Positions 7,345-15,084 of a DNA stretch of 20,804 bases are shown one piece after another. How positions within the stretch are numbered: position 1 is the first letter of the stretch; every line of letters begins with the position of its first letter. This DNA is from CAYRGS01 sp964423875 (GTDB lineage Bacteria > UBA8248 > JACPRG01 > G963555815). Both the position numbers and the translations under genes were made by a program. The stretch lies in the NCBI GenBank assembly GCA_964423875.1, contig CAYRGS010000067.1:1-20804 (forward strand). The letters run 5' to 3'. Below the pieces are notes generated by a model, which did not search any database, had not been told where the DNA came from, and saw only the letters and a program-made list of their open reading frames with translations.

Positions 7345-7719
7345 TCAGTCCTCCAGGGGGCGCTTGCGGACGGCGTCGGTGACGCTCCCGGGCGGGATGA
7401 AGACGACCAGGAGCGTGGCCATGGGGGTTCCGCCGTTCTCGTGCCGGTGCTCGATACCGGGGGGCATGTAAGCGGCGGCGCCTTCGGGAAGCAGATCGCG
7501 CCGCCCATCGGGATAGCCGACGGCGTTAACCCCTTTGAGGGAGTAGAGGATCTCGCATTGTCCCTCGCGCGCATGAAACTCCGAGGCCGTCCCCTCGGCA
7601 AAGTCCACCTGGACCACGGCGGCGTCTTCCAGCCCGGTTTCGTGATCTAGGAGGATCCGCGTCAGCCGTCCCCCCGCGGCGGTGTGGCCTTTGATCTCGT
7701 GGGAATTCACGATCTTCAT
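7345..7719 (-). CDS. Small single-domain cupin protein
   Basis: 124-residue protein with one beta-barrel cupin domain. Motif 2 is complete: Gly80-x5-Pro86-x-Gly88-x2-His91-x3-Asn95. Motif 1 is partial: Gly43, His49, then Arg51 where the second metal-binding His is normal, Glu56 and Gly63. So three of the four usual metal ligands (His49, Glu56, His91) remain. Small cupins of this sort act as dioxygenases, isomerases or ligand-binding accessory proteins, and the function here cannot be assigned. The ATG at 7719 has GAGGA about 7 bases upstream. It is the first gene of the minus-strand group and is tightly coupled to the lyase gene, which suggests a step in the same pathway. Confidence 0.78.
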   Translation of the reverse strand: MKIVNSHEIKGHTAAGGRLTRILLDHETGLEDAAVVQVDFAEGTASEFHAREGQCEILYSLKGVNAVGYPDGRRDLLPEGAAAYMPPGIEHRHENGGTPMATLLVVFIPPGSVTDAVRKRPLED

Positions 7720-7770
7720 TTTGAATCCTCACATGGGAGGGGTTGTGTAACAGGCCGAGCGCGCTCCCGA

Positions 7771-7797
7771 GAGCCCTTTAAATTTTGGATTAGGGCT
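7771..7797. promoter_or_regulatory. Inverted repeat in divergent promoter region (possible operator)
   Basis: GAGCCCT (7771-7777) and AGGGCTC (7791-7797) are perfect inverted repeats around an A/T-rich 14-base centre. They lie between the divergent cupin and dehydrogenase genes. Their position fits a regulator-binding site, but no regulator gene is present in the window. Confidence 0.4.
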
Positions 7798-7864
7798 CGA
7801 GGGGCGGTTTCAAACTGAGGCCGATTGAATGATTTTTCTAAATTGGTGCGCGAGTATACGTGAA

Positions 7865-7894
7865 TTGGCCCGGGGGGACAACAAAAGGTAGAAT
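7865..7894 (+). promoter_or_regulatory. Candidate sigma70-type promoter for the dehydrogenase gene
   Basis: TTGGCC (7865-7870), an 18-base spacer and TAGAAT (7889-7894) match 4 of 6 and 5 of 6 consensus positions. The predicted leader is about 50 bases before the ATG at 7954. Confidence 0.4.
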
Positions 7895-7953
7895 GGAAAA
7901 CCTAACCGAACGCGGCCACTTTCAGACCAATTTACGGCGGAGATTCCGATCAA

Positions 7954-8877
7954 ATGGAAAAGCGCGTGGGTTTCATCGGGCTCGGGAACATGGGGACGCC
8001 CATGTCGGGGCGGCTGCTCGAGGCCGGGTACGAAGTCTGGGGGTATGACACCAACCCGGACGCGGTCGAAGTCCTTGTCCAGCGGGGAGGGCGCGCCGCC
8101 GCATCCATCGGCGAAGTCGCGCAAAACACCCCGACGGTCCTGCTGAGCCTGCCGGACTCGAAGGCCGTGGAAGGTGTCGTCGAGGGAGAAGGCGGTCTCC
8201 TCCGAACGGCCGCGGCCGGGCAGGTCATCATCGACATGAGCACGTCCCACCCGTCCAGCACCCGGCGGCTGGGAAAGCTTCTGAAGGAGAAAGGGATCGA
8301 CTTCCTCGACGCCCCGGTGAGCGGGGGCGTCCGGGGGGCGGTGGTGGGAACGCTCACCGTCATGGTCGGCGGGGAGGAAAACCTGTTCGAGAAGTCGGAA
8401 CCCGTCCTCCGCGTCTTCGGTCCGAACGTCCATTACGTCGGCGGGCCGGGCGCGGGCCACATCCTCAAGGCCCTGAACAACTTCCTTTCGGCCTCACACC
8501 TCCTGGCCACGAGCGAGGCGATGATCATCGCGACGCGCCTGGGACTCGATCCGGACCGGACGATTGAAATCCTCAACCAGAGTACGGGCCGAAGCAACAC
8601 CTCGGAAGTCAAATTTCCCAAATACATTCTGCCCCGGACATTCGACGCCGGCTTTCCCCTGAAACTCCTGCTCAAGGACATCTCCATCGCGACCCGCCTG
8701 GCAAGGGAAGAGAACATCCCCATGCATACCGGCAACCTGCTGGAACAAATGCTGGCCTTCGCCGTCAAGGGCGGCGCGGGCGACCAGGACCACACGGCGC
8801 TGATCCGCATGCTCGAGGAGTGGACAGGGGAATGCGTGAAAGGCAGGGCCGCAAAAGGCAGGAAAAGCGCGAAATAG
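7954..8877 (+). CDS. Beta-hydroxyacid dehydrogenase (3-hydroxyisobutyrate dehydrogenase family)
   Basis: 307-residue NAD(P)-dependent dehydrogenase of the 3-hydroxyisobutyrate/tartronate-semialdehyde reductase family. The nucleotide-binding GLGNMG is at residues 9-14. The substrate-binding DAPVSGG is at 119-125, and the catalytic Lys172 and Asn176 lie in GHILKALNN. These enzymes interconvert a beta-hydroxyacid and its semialdehyde, a late step in valine, glyoxylate and some aromatic or heterocycle degradations. The Asp31 region (GYDTNPD) hints at NAD rather than NADP. The C-terminus ends in a short basic tail (GRAAKGRKSAK). It is transcribed divergently from the cupin/lyase/amidohydrolase group with a 234-base shared control region, so it probably belongs to the same pathway. 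The ATG at 7954 is preceded by a GGAG at 11 bases, a slightly long spacing. Confidence 0.88.
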   Translation: MEKRVGFIGLGNMGTPMSGRLLEAGYEVWGYDTNPDAVEVLVQRGGRAAASIGEVAQNTPTVLLSLPDSKAVEGVVEGEGGLLRTAAAGQVIIDMSTSHPSSTRRLGKLLKEKGIDFLDAPVSGGVRGAVVGTLTVMVGGEENLFEKSEPVLRVFGPNVHYVGGPGAGHILKALNNFLSASHLLATSEAMIIATRLGLDPDRTIEILNQSTGRSNTSEVKFPKYILPRTFDAGFPLKLLLKDISIATRLAREENIPMHTGNLLEQMLAFAVKGGAGDQDHTALIRMLEEWTGECVKGRAAKGRKSAK

Positions 8878-8914
8878 AACCCGGACTCGGACGGGTCCGC
8901 GGCGGCGGGTCGGT

Positions 8915-8929
8915 TGACCGGTCCGGTCA
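8915..8929. repeat. Short palindrome TGACCGG-T-CCGGTCA
   Basis: A perfect 7-bp inverted repeat with one central base lies in the convergent interval between the dehydrogenase and the next minus-strand SDR. The loop is too short for an RNA terminator. It could be a protein site or chance in GC-rich DNA. Confidence 0.25.
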
Positions 8930-9024
8930 TCCCCCCTCCCCCCCCGCAAATGACGGCGCATTACCACTCGGTCCGAGAACCATCGACCGAATGGCGCACC
9001 CAATTCACCCATCCCCCAGGGATA

Positions 9025-10032
9025 TCACCGACCCCGCGCGCTCATCCACTCTTTGACCCGCTTGACGTTGAAGTATCGGCTGTCCAAGAGGGAGTTCGGA
9101 ATCCTCCCCTCGCGAAACGCCCGGCACAGGTCGGCGACCGCGTCCTCGATGCTCCGCTTCGGGACAAACCCGAGCTCGCGCCGGATCTTCTCGGAGGAGA
9201 TGTGGTAAGAGCGCAGGTCGTCGGAGGGCGTAGTCTCGACCTCGATGGGGTCCAACTCCGGCATCTCCCGGACAACGACGCTCCGGACAATTTCGCCGAT
9301 CTCCGCCACGGAGTGGTTCTGGTAACCGGCGTTGAACGTCTTGCCGGCGATGAGCGCGTCCTCCATCTCCAGCAGGTCGACGTAGAGATCCGTCACGTCT
9401 TCGATATGAATGTTCGGGCGTTTCTGCGTCCCGCCGAAGATTGTGATCTTCCGGTTGTTCACCGCCAAGTTGGTCAACAGGTTCACGGTCAGGTCCAGGC
9501 GCAGCCTCGGTGAATACCCGCAGACCGTCGCCGGGCGGATGACGACGGCCGTGAAGGCGTCCGACTGGTGCTTGAGAGAGAGCGGTTCGCTCATTCCCTT
9601 GAATTTGTTGTAGTCCGTCAGGGGGACAAGCGGGTGATCTTCTCCGACATTGTCCGCGTCGCTGACGCCGTAGACGCTCGATGTCGATACATAGATGAAC
9701 CGCCGGACTCCGCATTCCTTCGAAACCTTCACGAGCGGCTCGACGCATTCGTAGTTGATGGAACGGCTGAGATCGGGGTCGAGCTCGAAGCTGGGGTCGT
9801 TGGATATGGCCGCGAGGTGGATCAAGGCATCCGAGCCTGGAATGATCTCTCTCAACAGGTCCTGATCCCGGATGTCCCCTTCGATGCATTCGAGCGCGTC
9901 GCTCTCCGGAAAACCCGCCCCTTCGAAAATGAACAGGTCCAGGACCTTGACGCTGTGCCCTTTGGCCAGAAGCTTGGGAACGAGCACGGTGCCTACGTAG
10001 CCGGCCCCTCCCGTAACGAAAACGGTCTTCAC
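9025..10032 (-). CDS. NAD-dependent nucleotide-sugar epimerase/dehydratase (extended SDR)
   Basis: Extended SDR of 335 residues. GGAGYVG (8-14) is the Rossmann motif, STSSVYG spans about 116-122, and the catalytic pair is in YNKFK (Tyr141, Lys145). The HIEDV motif in the C-terminal half and a GTQKRPNIH stretch are typical of UDP/dTDP-hexose epimerases and dehydratases. The exact sugar is unresolved. The frame is open further upstream, but the GTG at 10032 is chosen because it gives the standard N-terminus (VKTVFVTGG) and has AAGGAAA 7 bases before it. It is the third gene of a minus-strand group with a GmhB-like phosphatase and another SDR (gaps of 145 and 108 bases), which suggests synthesis of a modified heptose or deoxy sugar. 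Confidence 0.82.
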   Translation of the reverse strand: MKTVFVTGGAGYVGTVLVPKLLAKGHSVKVLDLFIFEGAGFPESDALECIEGDIRDQDLLREIIPGSDALIHLAAISNDPSFELDPDLSRSINYECVEPLVKVSKECGVRRFIYVSTSSVYGVSDADNVGEDHPLVPLTDYNKFKGMSEPLSLKHQSDAFTAVVIRPATVCGYSPRLRLDLTVNLLTNLAVNNRKITIFGGTQKRPNIHIEDVTDLYVDLLEMEDALIAGKTFNAGYQNHSVAEIGEIVRSVVVREMPELDPIEVETTPSDDLRSYHISSEKIRRELGFVPKRSIEDAVADLCRAFREGRIPNSLLDSRYFNVKRVKEWMSARGR

Positions 10033-10140
10033 ACCCGAGTTTCCTTTCCCGCCATGTGAGCCATGCCCCTTGAAGCGTCGCCCGCCGCCGGCCGATATTT
10101 TGCCGGACACGTTCCCCGGACCTGAAACCTCCGTTTGAGA

Positions 10141-11133
10141 CTAAGGCTCGAAATGGAATTCGGTGGGAAGGTCCTTGAGGACGTCGAGATGTTCCCGGAC
10201 CCAATCGGTGGTTTCCGCGATGCCCTCATCCAGGCCGATCGTCGGATGCCAGTCCAGGTCCTCGGTAATCCGCGAGCTGTCGAGCAGGTATCGTGAATCC
10301 TGCATCAAACGATCGGGAACCACCTCGACCACCCTTTCGAAGGGCGCGCCGATTTTCTCACAGACCAATTCGACCAGCCGCCGGATGGTCACACCCTCCC
10401 CCGGACCAGCGTTGTACAATTTGCCAAGCGCCGCCCGCTCCGCAATCAGGTAAATCGCGGCGGCCAGGTCTTGGGCGTGCATGTAGGACTTGACCGCCTT
10501 CCCGCCACCCTGCAAGGGGAGTTTTCGACCGAGCAACGCACACAGGGCCGTCCGCGGAATGATGCGAAAAAGCTGCTGGCCGGGGCCGTAGGCGTTGGAG
10601 GGCCTGATGATATTCATCGGAAAGCCGACGGCCTTGTGCAACGCCTCAAGGTGGATATCCGCCGCCATTTTCGACAGGGAATAGGGGGTCGAGGGCCGCA
10701 GGGGCGCATCCTCGTCAACAGGCTTTTCCACCGCGCCGTAAACCTCCGAGCTTCCAATCTGCACCCACTTCTTCAGCCGGTTTTCCCCTTCCAGGTTCTT
10801 CAGGATCTTCGACAAGGCCACCAGATTGGTTTCGTAATAGTGAAAAGGAACTCTCCAACTGCTGGCGACCTCGGCGTGCGCGGCGAAGTTGACGACAACC
10901 TCCGCTTGCCGGTCCCGGATGAGGTCGGAAACCCGGTCAGGGAAATTCGCAATGTGGATATTGTGGTATTCATACCGCGCGTCATCGATGCCCAAGTGCA
11001 GGGAGAACGGCCGGATCTTTTCCGGCTTGCGCCCGACGGCGATGACATGAATATCCGGATGATTCCGGAGAAGATAAATGATCAGGTGAACGCCGAAAAC
11101 CCCGTTCCCCCCGAGGATAACGTATGTCTTCAT
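10141..11133 (-). CDS. NAD-dependent dehydratase/epimerase (RmlB/GDP-mannose dehydratase-like SDR)
   Basis: Extended SDR of 330 residues. The Rossmann motif GGNGVFG (8-14) keeps the GxxGxxG spacing but has an unusual Asn-Gly-Val-Phe core. GSSEVYG (127-133) and YSLSK (Tyr151, Lys155) form the active site. RPSNAYGPGQ and the SYMHAQDLA segment match the dTDP-glucose 4,6-dehydratase and GDP-mannose 4,6-dehydratase group. The ATG at 11133 is clear because GGAGG stands 6 bases upstream, although the frame is open further. The Glu in SSEVYG is shared with 4,6-dehydratases, in contrast to simple epimerases. It sits between a GmhB-like phosphatase gene and another SDR on the same strand. Substrate specificity cannot be decided by eye. 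Confidence 0.82.
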   Translation of the reverse strand: MKTYVILGGNGVFGVHLIIYLLRNHPDIHVIAVGRKPEKIRPFSLHLGIDDARYEYHNIHIANFPDRVSDLIRDRQAEVVVNFAAHAEVASSWRVPFHYYETNLVALSKILKNLEGENRLKKWVQIGSSEVYGAVEKPVDEDAPLRPSTPYSLSKMAADIHLEALHKAVGFPMNIIRPSNAYGPGQQLFRIIPRTALCALLGRKLPLQGGGKAVKSYMHAQDLAAAIYLIAERAALGKLYNAGPGEGVTIRRLVELVCEKIGAPFERVVEVVPDRLMQDSRYLLDSSRITEDLDWHPTIGLDEGIAETTDWVREHLDVLKDLPTEFHFEP

Positions 11134-11278
11134 CGAATGCCTCCAAACCGGAGCCTCCGGGCGACGCGGCGTTTCTCCCCAAGAGGGTGATTTCCGGAAT
11201 GATTGAAAGGACGGGTCCACCGCGCACCGACCCGAACTGGGGCGGCTTTACACAATCCCGCAAGCTGATCCGCCGTCA

Positions 11279-11800
11279 TCATAATTGTTCGACAATCACC
11301 TCGATCGCGTTCCGCAGGTCCGCCGCCCTGAAATCCGGATCGCACGCCCCGCTGTAGGACCGCTCGATGAGGACCGTTGTGCAGCCGGCGTTGTTCCCCG
11401 CCCCGATGTCCCGCCAGCGATCGCCCACCAGGAAAGAGGAGCCCAGCGCGACCCCCCATTTCTCGGCCGCTTGGTTCAGCAGTTTCGGCCGCGGCTTGTG
11501 GCAGTCACACGCCTCGGAGGAATGGTGCGGACAGACATAGATATCGTCAATGGGCAGGGCGCGCCTGAGAACCCCGTGCATCCTCTCAAGGACCTTCCAC
11601 GTCAACTCGCCCGTTGCGAGCTCCGGCTGGTTTGTGACCACAATCGTCAGCAGACCGGCGTCCTTGAGACGATCCAAAGCGGCCCGGGCTTCGGGATAGA
11701 TTCGGAAATCCGACTCGGTCACCGGGGCATATGCGCGGCCTTCCCTAAGAATCGGTACGTTCAAGGTCCCATCCCGGTCGAGATAAACGGCTCGCTTCAT
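11279..11800 (-). CDS. gmhB: D-glycero-D-manno-heptose-1,7-bisphosphate 7-phosphatase-like HAD enzyme
   Basis: 173-residue HAD-superfamily phosphatase with all four motifs. Motif I is LDRDGTLN (nucleophile Asp8, Asp10), motif II is VVTNQ (56-58 region), motif III is Lys102 in CHKPRP, and motif IV is GDRWRDI (Asp127, Asp131). The loop with Cys90, His92, Cys98 and Cys100 matches the zinc-binding loop of GmhB, which removes the C7 phosphate from heptose bisphosphate during ADP- or GDP-heptose synthesis. Length is normal for GmhB (about 175-190). Histidinol-phosphate phosphatase is the main alternative in this family. No isomerase, kinase or nucleotidyltransferase of the heptose pathway is visible in the window, so they must lie elsewhere. 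The ATG at 11800 lacks a strong Shine-Dalgarno. Confidence 0.82.
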   Translation of the reverse strand: MKRAVYLDRDGTLNVPILREGRAYAPVTESDFRIYPEARAALDRLKDAGLLTIVVTNQPELATGELTWKVLERMHGVLRRALPIDDIYVCPHHSSEACDCHKPRPKLLNQAAEKWGVALGSSFLVGDRWRDIGAGNNAGCTTVLIERSYSGACDPDFRAADLRNAIEVIVEQL

Positions 11801-12081
11801 CCGGTGCTGATTCCCATCCCAAAATCATCCCATGAGCTTTCATTCCGGCTCGGCGTCGTGAAGCGGAGGAAGGGGCCGGGACGCACCTCGACGACGCGTC
11901 AGTCTATCCATGTTCGAACTGCATGAAAAGGGCGGGAGTCCGGAATCCGCGGAAAATCCCGGCTCGAGCCATTGGGAGCGCCTTGAAAGTCCTCGTTGGA
12001 TCCTGGTACCGTAGGCCGGAATTTTCACCGATTCGGGCCGGTGGGGCGGCCCTTCCCTTTCCATCGGGAGAACTGAGATTC

Positions 12082-13065
12082 ATGAAGACCCTGGTGACGG
12101 GAGGGGCCGGGTTCATCGGGAGCCACCTGGTCGATCGCCTTGTCGAAGACGGCCACGACGTGGCCGTCCTGGACGATTTGTCCAAGGGCCGGGAGGAAAA
12201 TCTGGCGCGGCACCGGGGGAACCCCCGGGTCTCTTTTCACCGGGTGAACGTCGCCGACAAAGAGGCTTGCCAGCCTCACTTCGAGGGCGTCGAGCGGGTT
12301 TTCCATATCGCGGGCCGCGCGGACATCGTCCCCTCCATCGAGGACCCGTCCGCTTATTTCGAGTCGAACGTGACCGGGACCGTTTCTATTCTGGAGTGCG
12401 CCCGGGAGGCGGGTGTAAAACGGTTCGTCTATGCGGCCTCTTCCTCCTGTTACGGCATTCCGGATGAGACCCCCACGCCGGAAACAGCCGAAATTCGGAC
12501 GGAATATCCCTACGCCCTCACCAAACACCTGGGAGAGTGCTGTGTCCTGCACTGGAGCCGTGTGTATGACCTGCCCGCCGTTTCTCTTCGATTCTTCAAT
12601 GTGTACGGTCCGCGCTCCCGGACGACCGGGGTCTACGGGGCGGTGTTCGGCGTCTTCCTCGCCCAAAAGCTCGGCGGACATCCCTTCACGGTGGTCGGCG
12701 ACGGGACCCAAGCTCGGGATTTCGTATTTGTGACAGACGTGGCGGAGGCGTGCGTCCTGGCCGCGGGGTCCGCCCTGCACGGCGAGGTCCTGAACGTCGG
12801 GGCCGGATCCCCGCAGAGCGTCAACCGCCTCGTCGAGCTTCTCGACGGAGAGGTGGTCTACCTTCCGAAGCGACCCGGCGAACCGGACGTCACGCACGCG
12901 GACATCTCGCGCATCCGGGAAACCCTAGGCTGGGAACCCCGGGTTTCCTTCGAAGAGGGGGTTTCCGTCATGATGGAAAACATCGAGCTCTGGCGGGAAG
13001 CGCCTCTTTGGACGCCCGGATCCATCGCCGAGGCGACCCGGGAATGGTTCGAGAAGTTAGGCTGA
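12082..13065 (+). CDS. UDP-glucose/UDP-GlcNAc 4-epimerase-like SDR
   Basis: Extended SDR of 327 residues. GGAGFIGSH (7-15) starts the Rossmann fold. DDLSKG (31-36) supplies the acidic residue that selects NAD. ASSSCYG (119-125) and YALTK (Tyr144, Lys148) form the active site. RFFNVYGPR and GDGTQARDFVFVTDVAEA are strongly typical of UDP-sugar 4-epimerases of the GalE/WbpP kind. The open frame reaches upstream to 11923, but the ATG at 12082 gives the normal N-terminus. A weak GGGAG lies 11 bases before it. It is transcribed away from the GmhB gene across a 281-base interval and probably belongs to the same sugar block. The product could be a UDP-galactose, UDP-GalNAc or uronate epimer. Confidence 0.85.
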   Translation: MKTLVTGGAGFIGSHLVDRLVEDGHDVAVLDDLSKGREENLARHRGNPRVSFHRVNVADKEACQPHFEGVERVFHIAGRADIVPSIEDPSAYFESNVTGTVSILECAREAGVKRFVYAASSSCYGIPDETPTPETAEIRTEYPYALTKHLGECCVLHWSRVYDLPAVSLRFFNVYGPRSRTTGVYGAVFGVFLAQKLGGHPFTVVGDGTQARDFVFVTDVAEACVLAAGSALHGEVLNVGAGSPQSVNRLVELLDGEVVYLPKRPGEPDVTHADISRIRETLGWEPRVSFEEGVSVMMENIELWREAPLWTPGSIAEATREWFEKLG

Positions 13066-13078
13066 CAAGCCCATGCGT

Positions 13079-13102
13079 CCTGTCCGACGTGGGGTGGACA
13101 GG
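13079..13102 (+). terminator. Terminator-like hairpin after the epimerase gene
   Basis: CCTGTCC (13079-13085) pairs perfectly with GGACAGG (13096-13102) around a 10-base loop, 13 bases after the stop codon. The following bases are only mildly A/T-rich, so efficiency is uncertain. Confidence 0.45.
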
Positions 13103-13208
13103 GGCCTTAAAATTCGGACTCCCCTCCCCCTCATCAAACCGAACCTCATTCGCGATCGGACGGACGGCCCCCTTTACGCCGGACCAAGGCCTCCGGGGGG
13201 CTTTCCAA

Positions 13209-14276
13209 TCAACGGTTCAAATGCTTCGCCAGGAAATCGGCCATCGGAAGCCGGGTGGTGTGGTAGAGGTTGTGGCAGCAGTGAATCCCTTCGGGTTCGT
13301 ACTGGGTGACAACCTCGCTCGCGTTCACGGCCTCCTTCTCCAGTCGAGTGGCTTGGTGGAGCGGGATGAGGTCATCCTTCATGCCGTGCTGGAGGTAGAG
13401 GGGGCAAGTGATTTTCGCCGATGAGGAGCTCAGGTCGATCATTTTCAGGACTTCCTTGCCCTTCTCCGGATCGGTCTCCCCGGCGCAGTACGTAAAGCCG
13501 TTGCGCGTGATGTCGTGCATGTCCCACCAGTAGGTCTGAAGTTCGTAAAGGACCCCCCAGCATACGCAGACGGCGATCCGGTCGTCGTGGGCCGCGCTCT
13601 TTGGGGCGTAGTGGCCGCCGAAGCTTCTGCCCAGGACCCCGAACTTCGAGGAGTCGATTTCCGGCCGGGTCTCCAAATAATCGAGCACCGCCGAGGTGAA
13701 CCGCTCGAAATCCGGGCGGATCGGGGTCTGGAAATACATCTCCCCCTGTCCGGGACCGTCGAAGGCGAAGGTGGCCAAGCCCCGATCGTGGCACATGCGC
13801 TCGAAAAGGAGACTTTCCTCCTTGGTGCTTTCCAGCCCCCCGATGAGAACGGCGCAAGGAGGCTTCTCCACTCCGGGGGGGAACCGAAGATACCCGGGGA
13901 TGGTGAATTTTTCGAATGGGATATCGACGCGCTCGGCCGGGGGGAAAAAGAGCGGCGCCGCCCTCTGATACAACTCGACCTTTTTCTTCTGTCCGGCCTC
14001 CCTGAGATCGGGGCGCTCGAACATATAGAACTGGGCATAGTGGTAATACATGCAGGCCCGCCAAAGGTACTCGCCGGCGGATATCGAAAACCCCCCGGAG
14101 AGGCGATCCTCGGCCATGCCCTCGTACCGGTCGCCGATGTCGGTAACGACTTCGTACCAGTCGCCCCAGCCGGTGCATCGCGCAAGAATTTCATCGATGT
14201 CGGCGGCCTGAAGCCCGTCCCCGATCATCCGGCCTTTGCTGCTTTCCATGATTTCCGCGATAACATCGTCGCTCAA
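13209..14276 (-). CDS. Alpha/beta hydrolase, 2,6-dihydropseudooxynicotine hydrolase-like
   Basis: 355-residue alpha/beta hydrolase with a long helical N-terminal region (about 1-115) before the core. The nucleophile elbow is GRSFGG with Ser218. Asp301 in HGMKDDLIP and His332 in GIHCCHN complete the triad. FDGPGQGE near 172-179 is characteristic of the group containing 2,6-dihydropseudooxynicotine hydrolase and FrsA-like esterases (DUF1100-type). Known members cleave C-C bonds of beta-ketone-like substrates or act as esterases. Length and architecture match the C-C hydrolase branch. The start is TTG at 14276, with GGAGG 8 bases upstream. The next in-frame ATG, nine codons later, lacks such a site. 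The gene stands alone on minus with its own candidate promoter. The substrate is unknown, but it may join the heterocycle or aromatic catabolism inferred nearby. Confidence 0.8.
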   Translation of the reverse strand: MSDDVIAEIMESSKGRMIGDGLQAADIDEILARCTGWGDWYEVVTDIGDRYEGMAEDRLSGGFSISAGEYLWRACMYYHYAQFYMFERPDLREAGQKKKVELYQRAAPLFFPPAERVDIPFEKFTIPGYLRFPPGVEKPPCAVLIGGLESTKEESLLFERMCHDRGLATFAFDGPGQGEMYFQTPIRPDFERFTSAVLDYLETRPEIDSSKFGVLGRSFGGHYAPKSAAHDDRIAVCVCWGVLYELQTYWWDMHDITRNGFTYCAGETDPEKGKEVLKMIDLSSSSAKITCPLYLQHGMKDDLIPLHQATRLEKEAVNASEVVTQYEPEGIHCCHNLYHTTRLPMADFLAKHLNR

Positions 14277-14342
14277 TGCTCAATCCTCCATTTCATTCCA
14301 TGAATCGACGGGTGTTCTGGAAATGATTCTTTCGAACAGTGT

Positions 14343-14371
14343 ATTGTAAATGGGTGGGCCTTTCCATCCAA
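14343..14371 (-). promoter_or_regulatory. Candidate sigma70-type promoter for the alpha/beta hydrolase
   Basis: On the minus strand TTGGAT (14366-14371), exactly 17 bases, then TACAAT (14343-14348). The -10 matches 5 of 6 and the -35 matches 3 of 6. It would give a leader of about 60 bases before the TTG start. Confidence 0.4.
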
Positions 14372-14566
14372 CGACTTTCGAGAAAGCGCCTTTCTTCTCC
14401 CCCGCGGGGCTTCGGGCCGAAGGCATATCGCGCAGGACGGCCGGCTCATTTCGAACCCGGATTCGGAATAGAATACCATTGGGTTCTTTCAAACGGCCGT
14501 CGCCGGAGCACCTCGGTTGGGAATCAACTTTATCGCGTTCGCGGTCATCGCGGGCCGAGGTAAGTC

Positions 14567-15049
14567 ATGCGTCTTTATCTAGTCCGACACGGTGCGGCCG
14601 TTTCCGAAGAGGCGGACCCGGCGAGGCCGCTGTCTTCCCAGGGGAAAGAACAGGCGGAGAAGATTGCGCGATTCCTGAAGCCCCTCGGGATCTCCGTACG
14701 CTCCATCTCGCACAGCGAAAAGCTTCGGGCGGCCCAGACGGCCGGGGTCCTAGCCGGGTCGATCACCTCCGGGGAAGGCGTCCGGGAGCGATCCGGGCTC
14801 AGTCCAATGGATCCCGTCGAACCCTTGGCCACTGAGCTCGGGAGGGAGACGGGGGACCTGATGATCGTTGGTCATTTGCCATTTCTGGGCAGGCTGGCGT
14901 CCTTGCTGGTTGTTGGAAACCCAGAGCGGAAGATTGTCACATTTCGGGAAGCGGCGACGGTTTGCCTGGAAGGGACGCCGACCGCGGGCGGCCTCACAGG
15001 AGAGGTATGGCGCATCGCCTGGACGGTGACGCCTGAAACGCTGCCCTGA
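14567..15049 (+). CDS. sixA: SixA-type phosphohistidine phosphatase
   Basis: 160-residue histidine phosphatase superfamily protein. VRHGAA at 6-11 contains the catalytic Arg7-His8-Gly9. HSEKLRAAQTA (49-59) and VGHLPFLGRL (101-110, second catalytic His103) are the conserved SixA segments. SixA removes phosphate from phosphohistidine in histidine-containing phosphotransfer proteins. Length matches the family (about 160). The ATG at 14567 has GAGG 6 bases upstream. No two-component or phosphotransfer gene is near, so its target is unknown. It lies divergent from the alpha/beta hydrolase and upstream of the EamA pair on the same strand, with a structured 187-base gap that makes a shared transcript doubtful. 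Confidence 0.85.
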   Translation: MRLYLVRHGAAVSEEADPARPLSSQGKEQAEKIARFLKPLGISVRSISHSEKLRAAQTAGVLAGSITSGEGVRERSGLSPMDPVEPLATELGRETGDLMIVGHLPFLGRLASLLVVGNPERKIVTFREAATVCLEGTPTAGGLTGEVWRIAWTVTPETLP

Positions 15050-15084
15050 GAAATATGGGAAAACGGATGTCCTGAGCATGTCTT

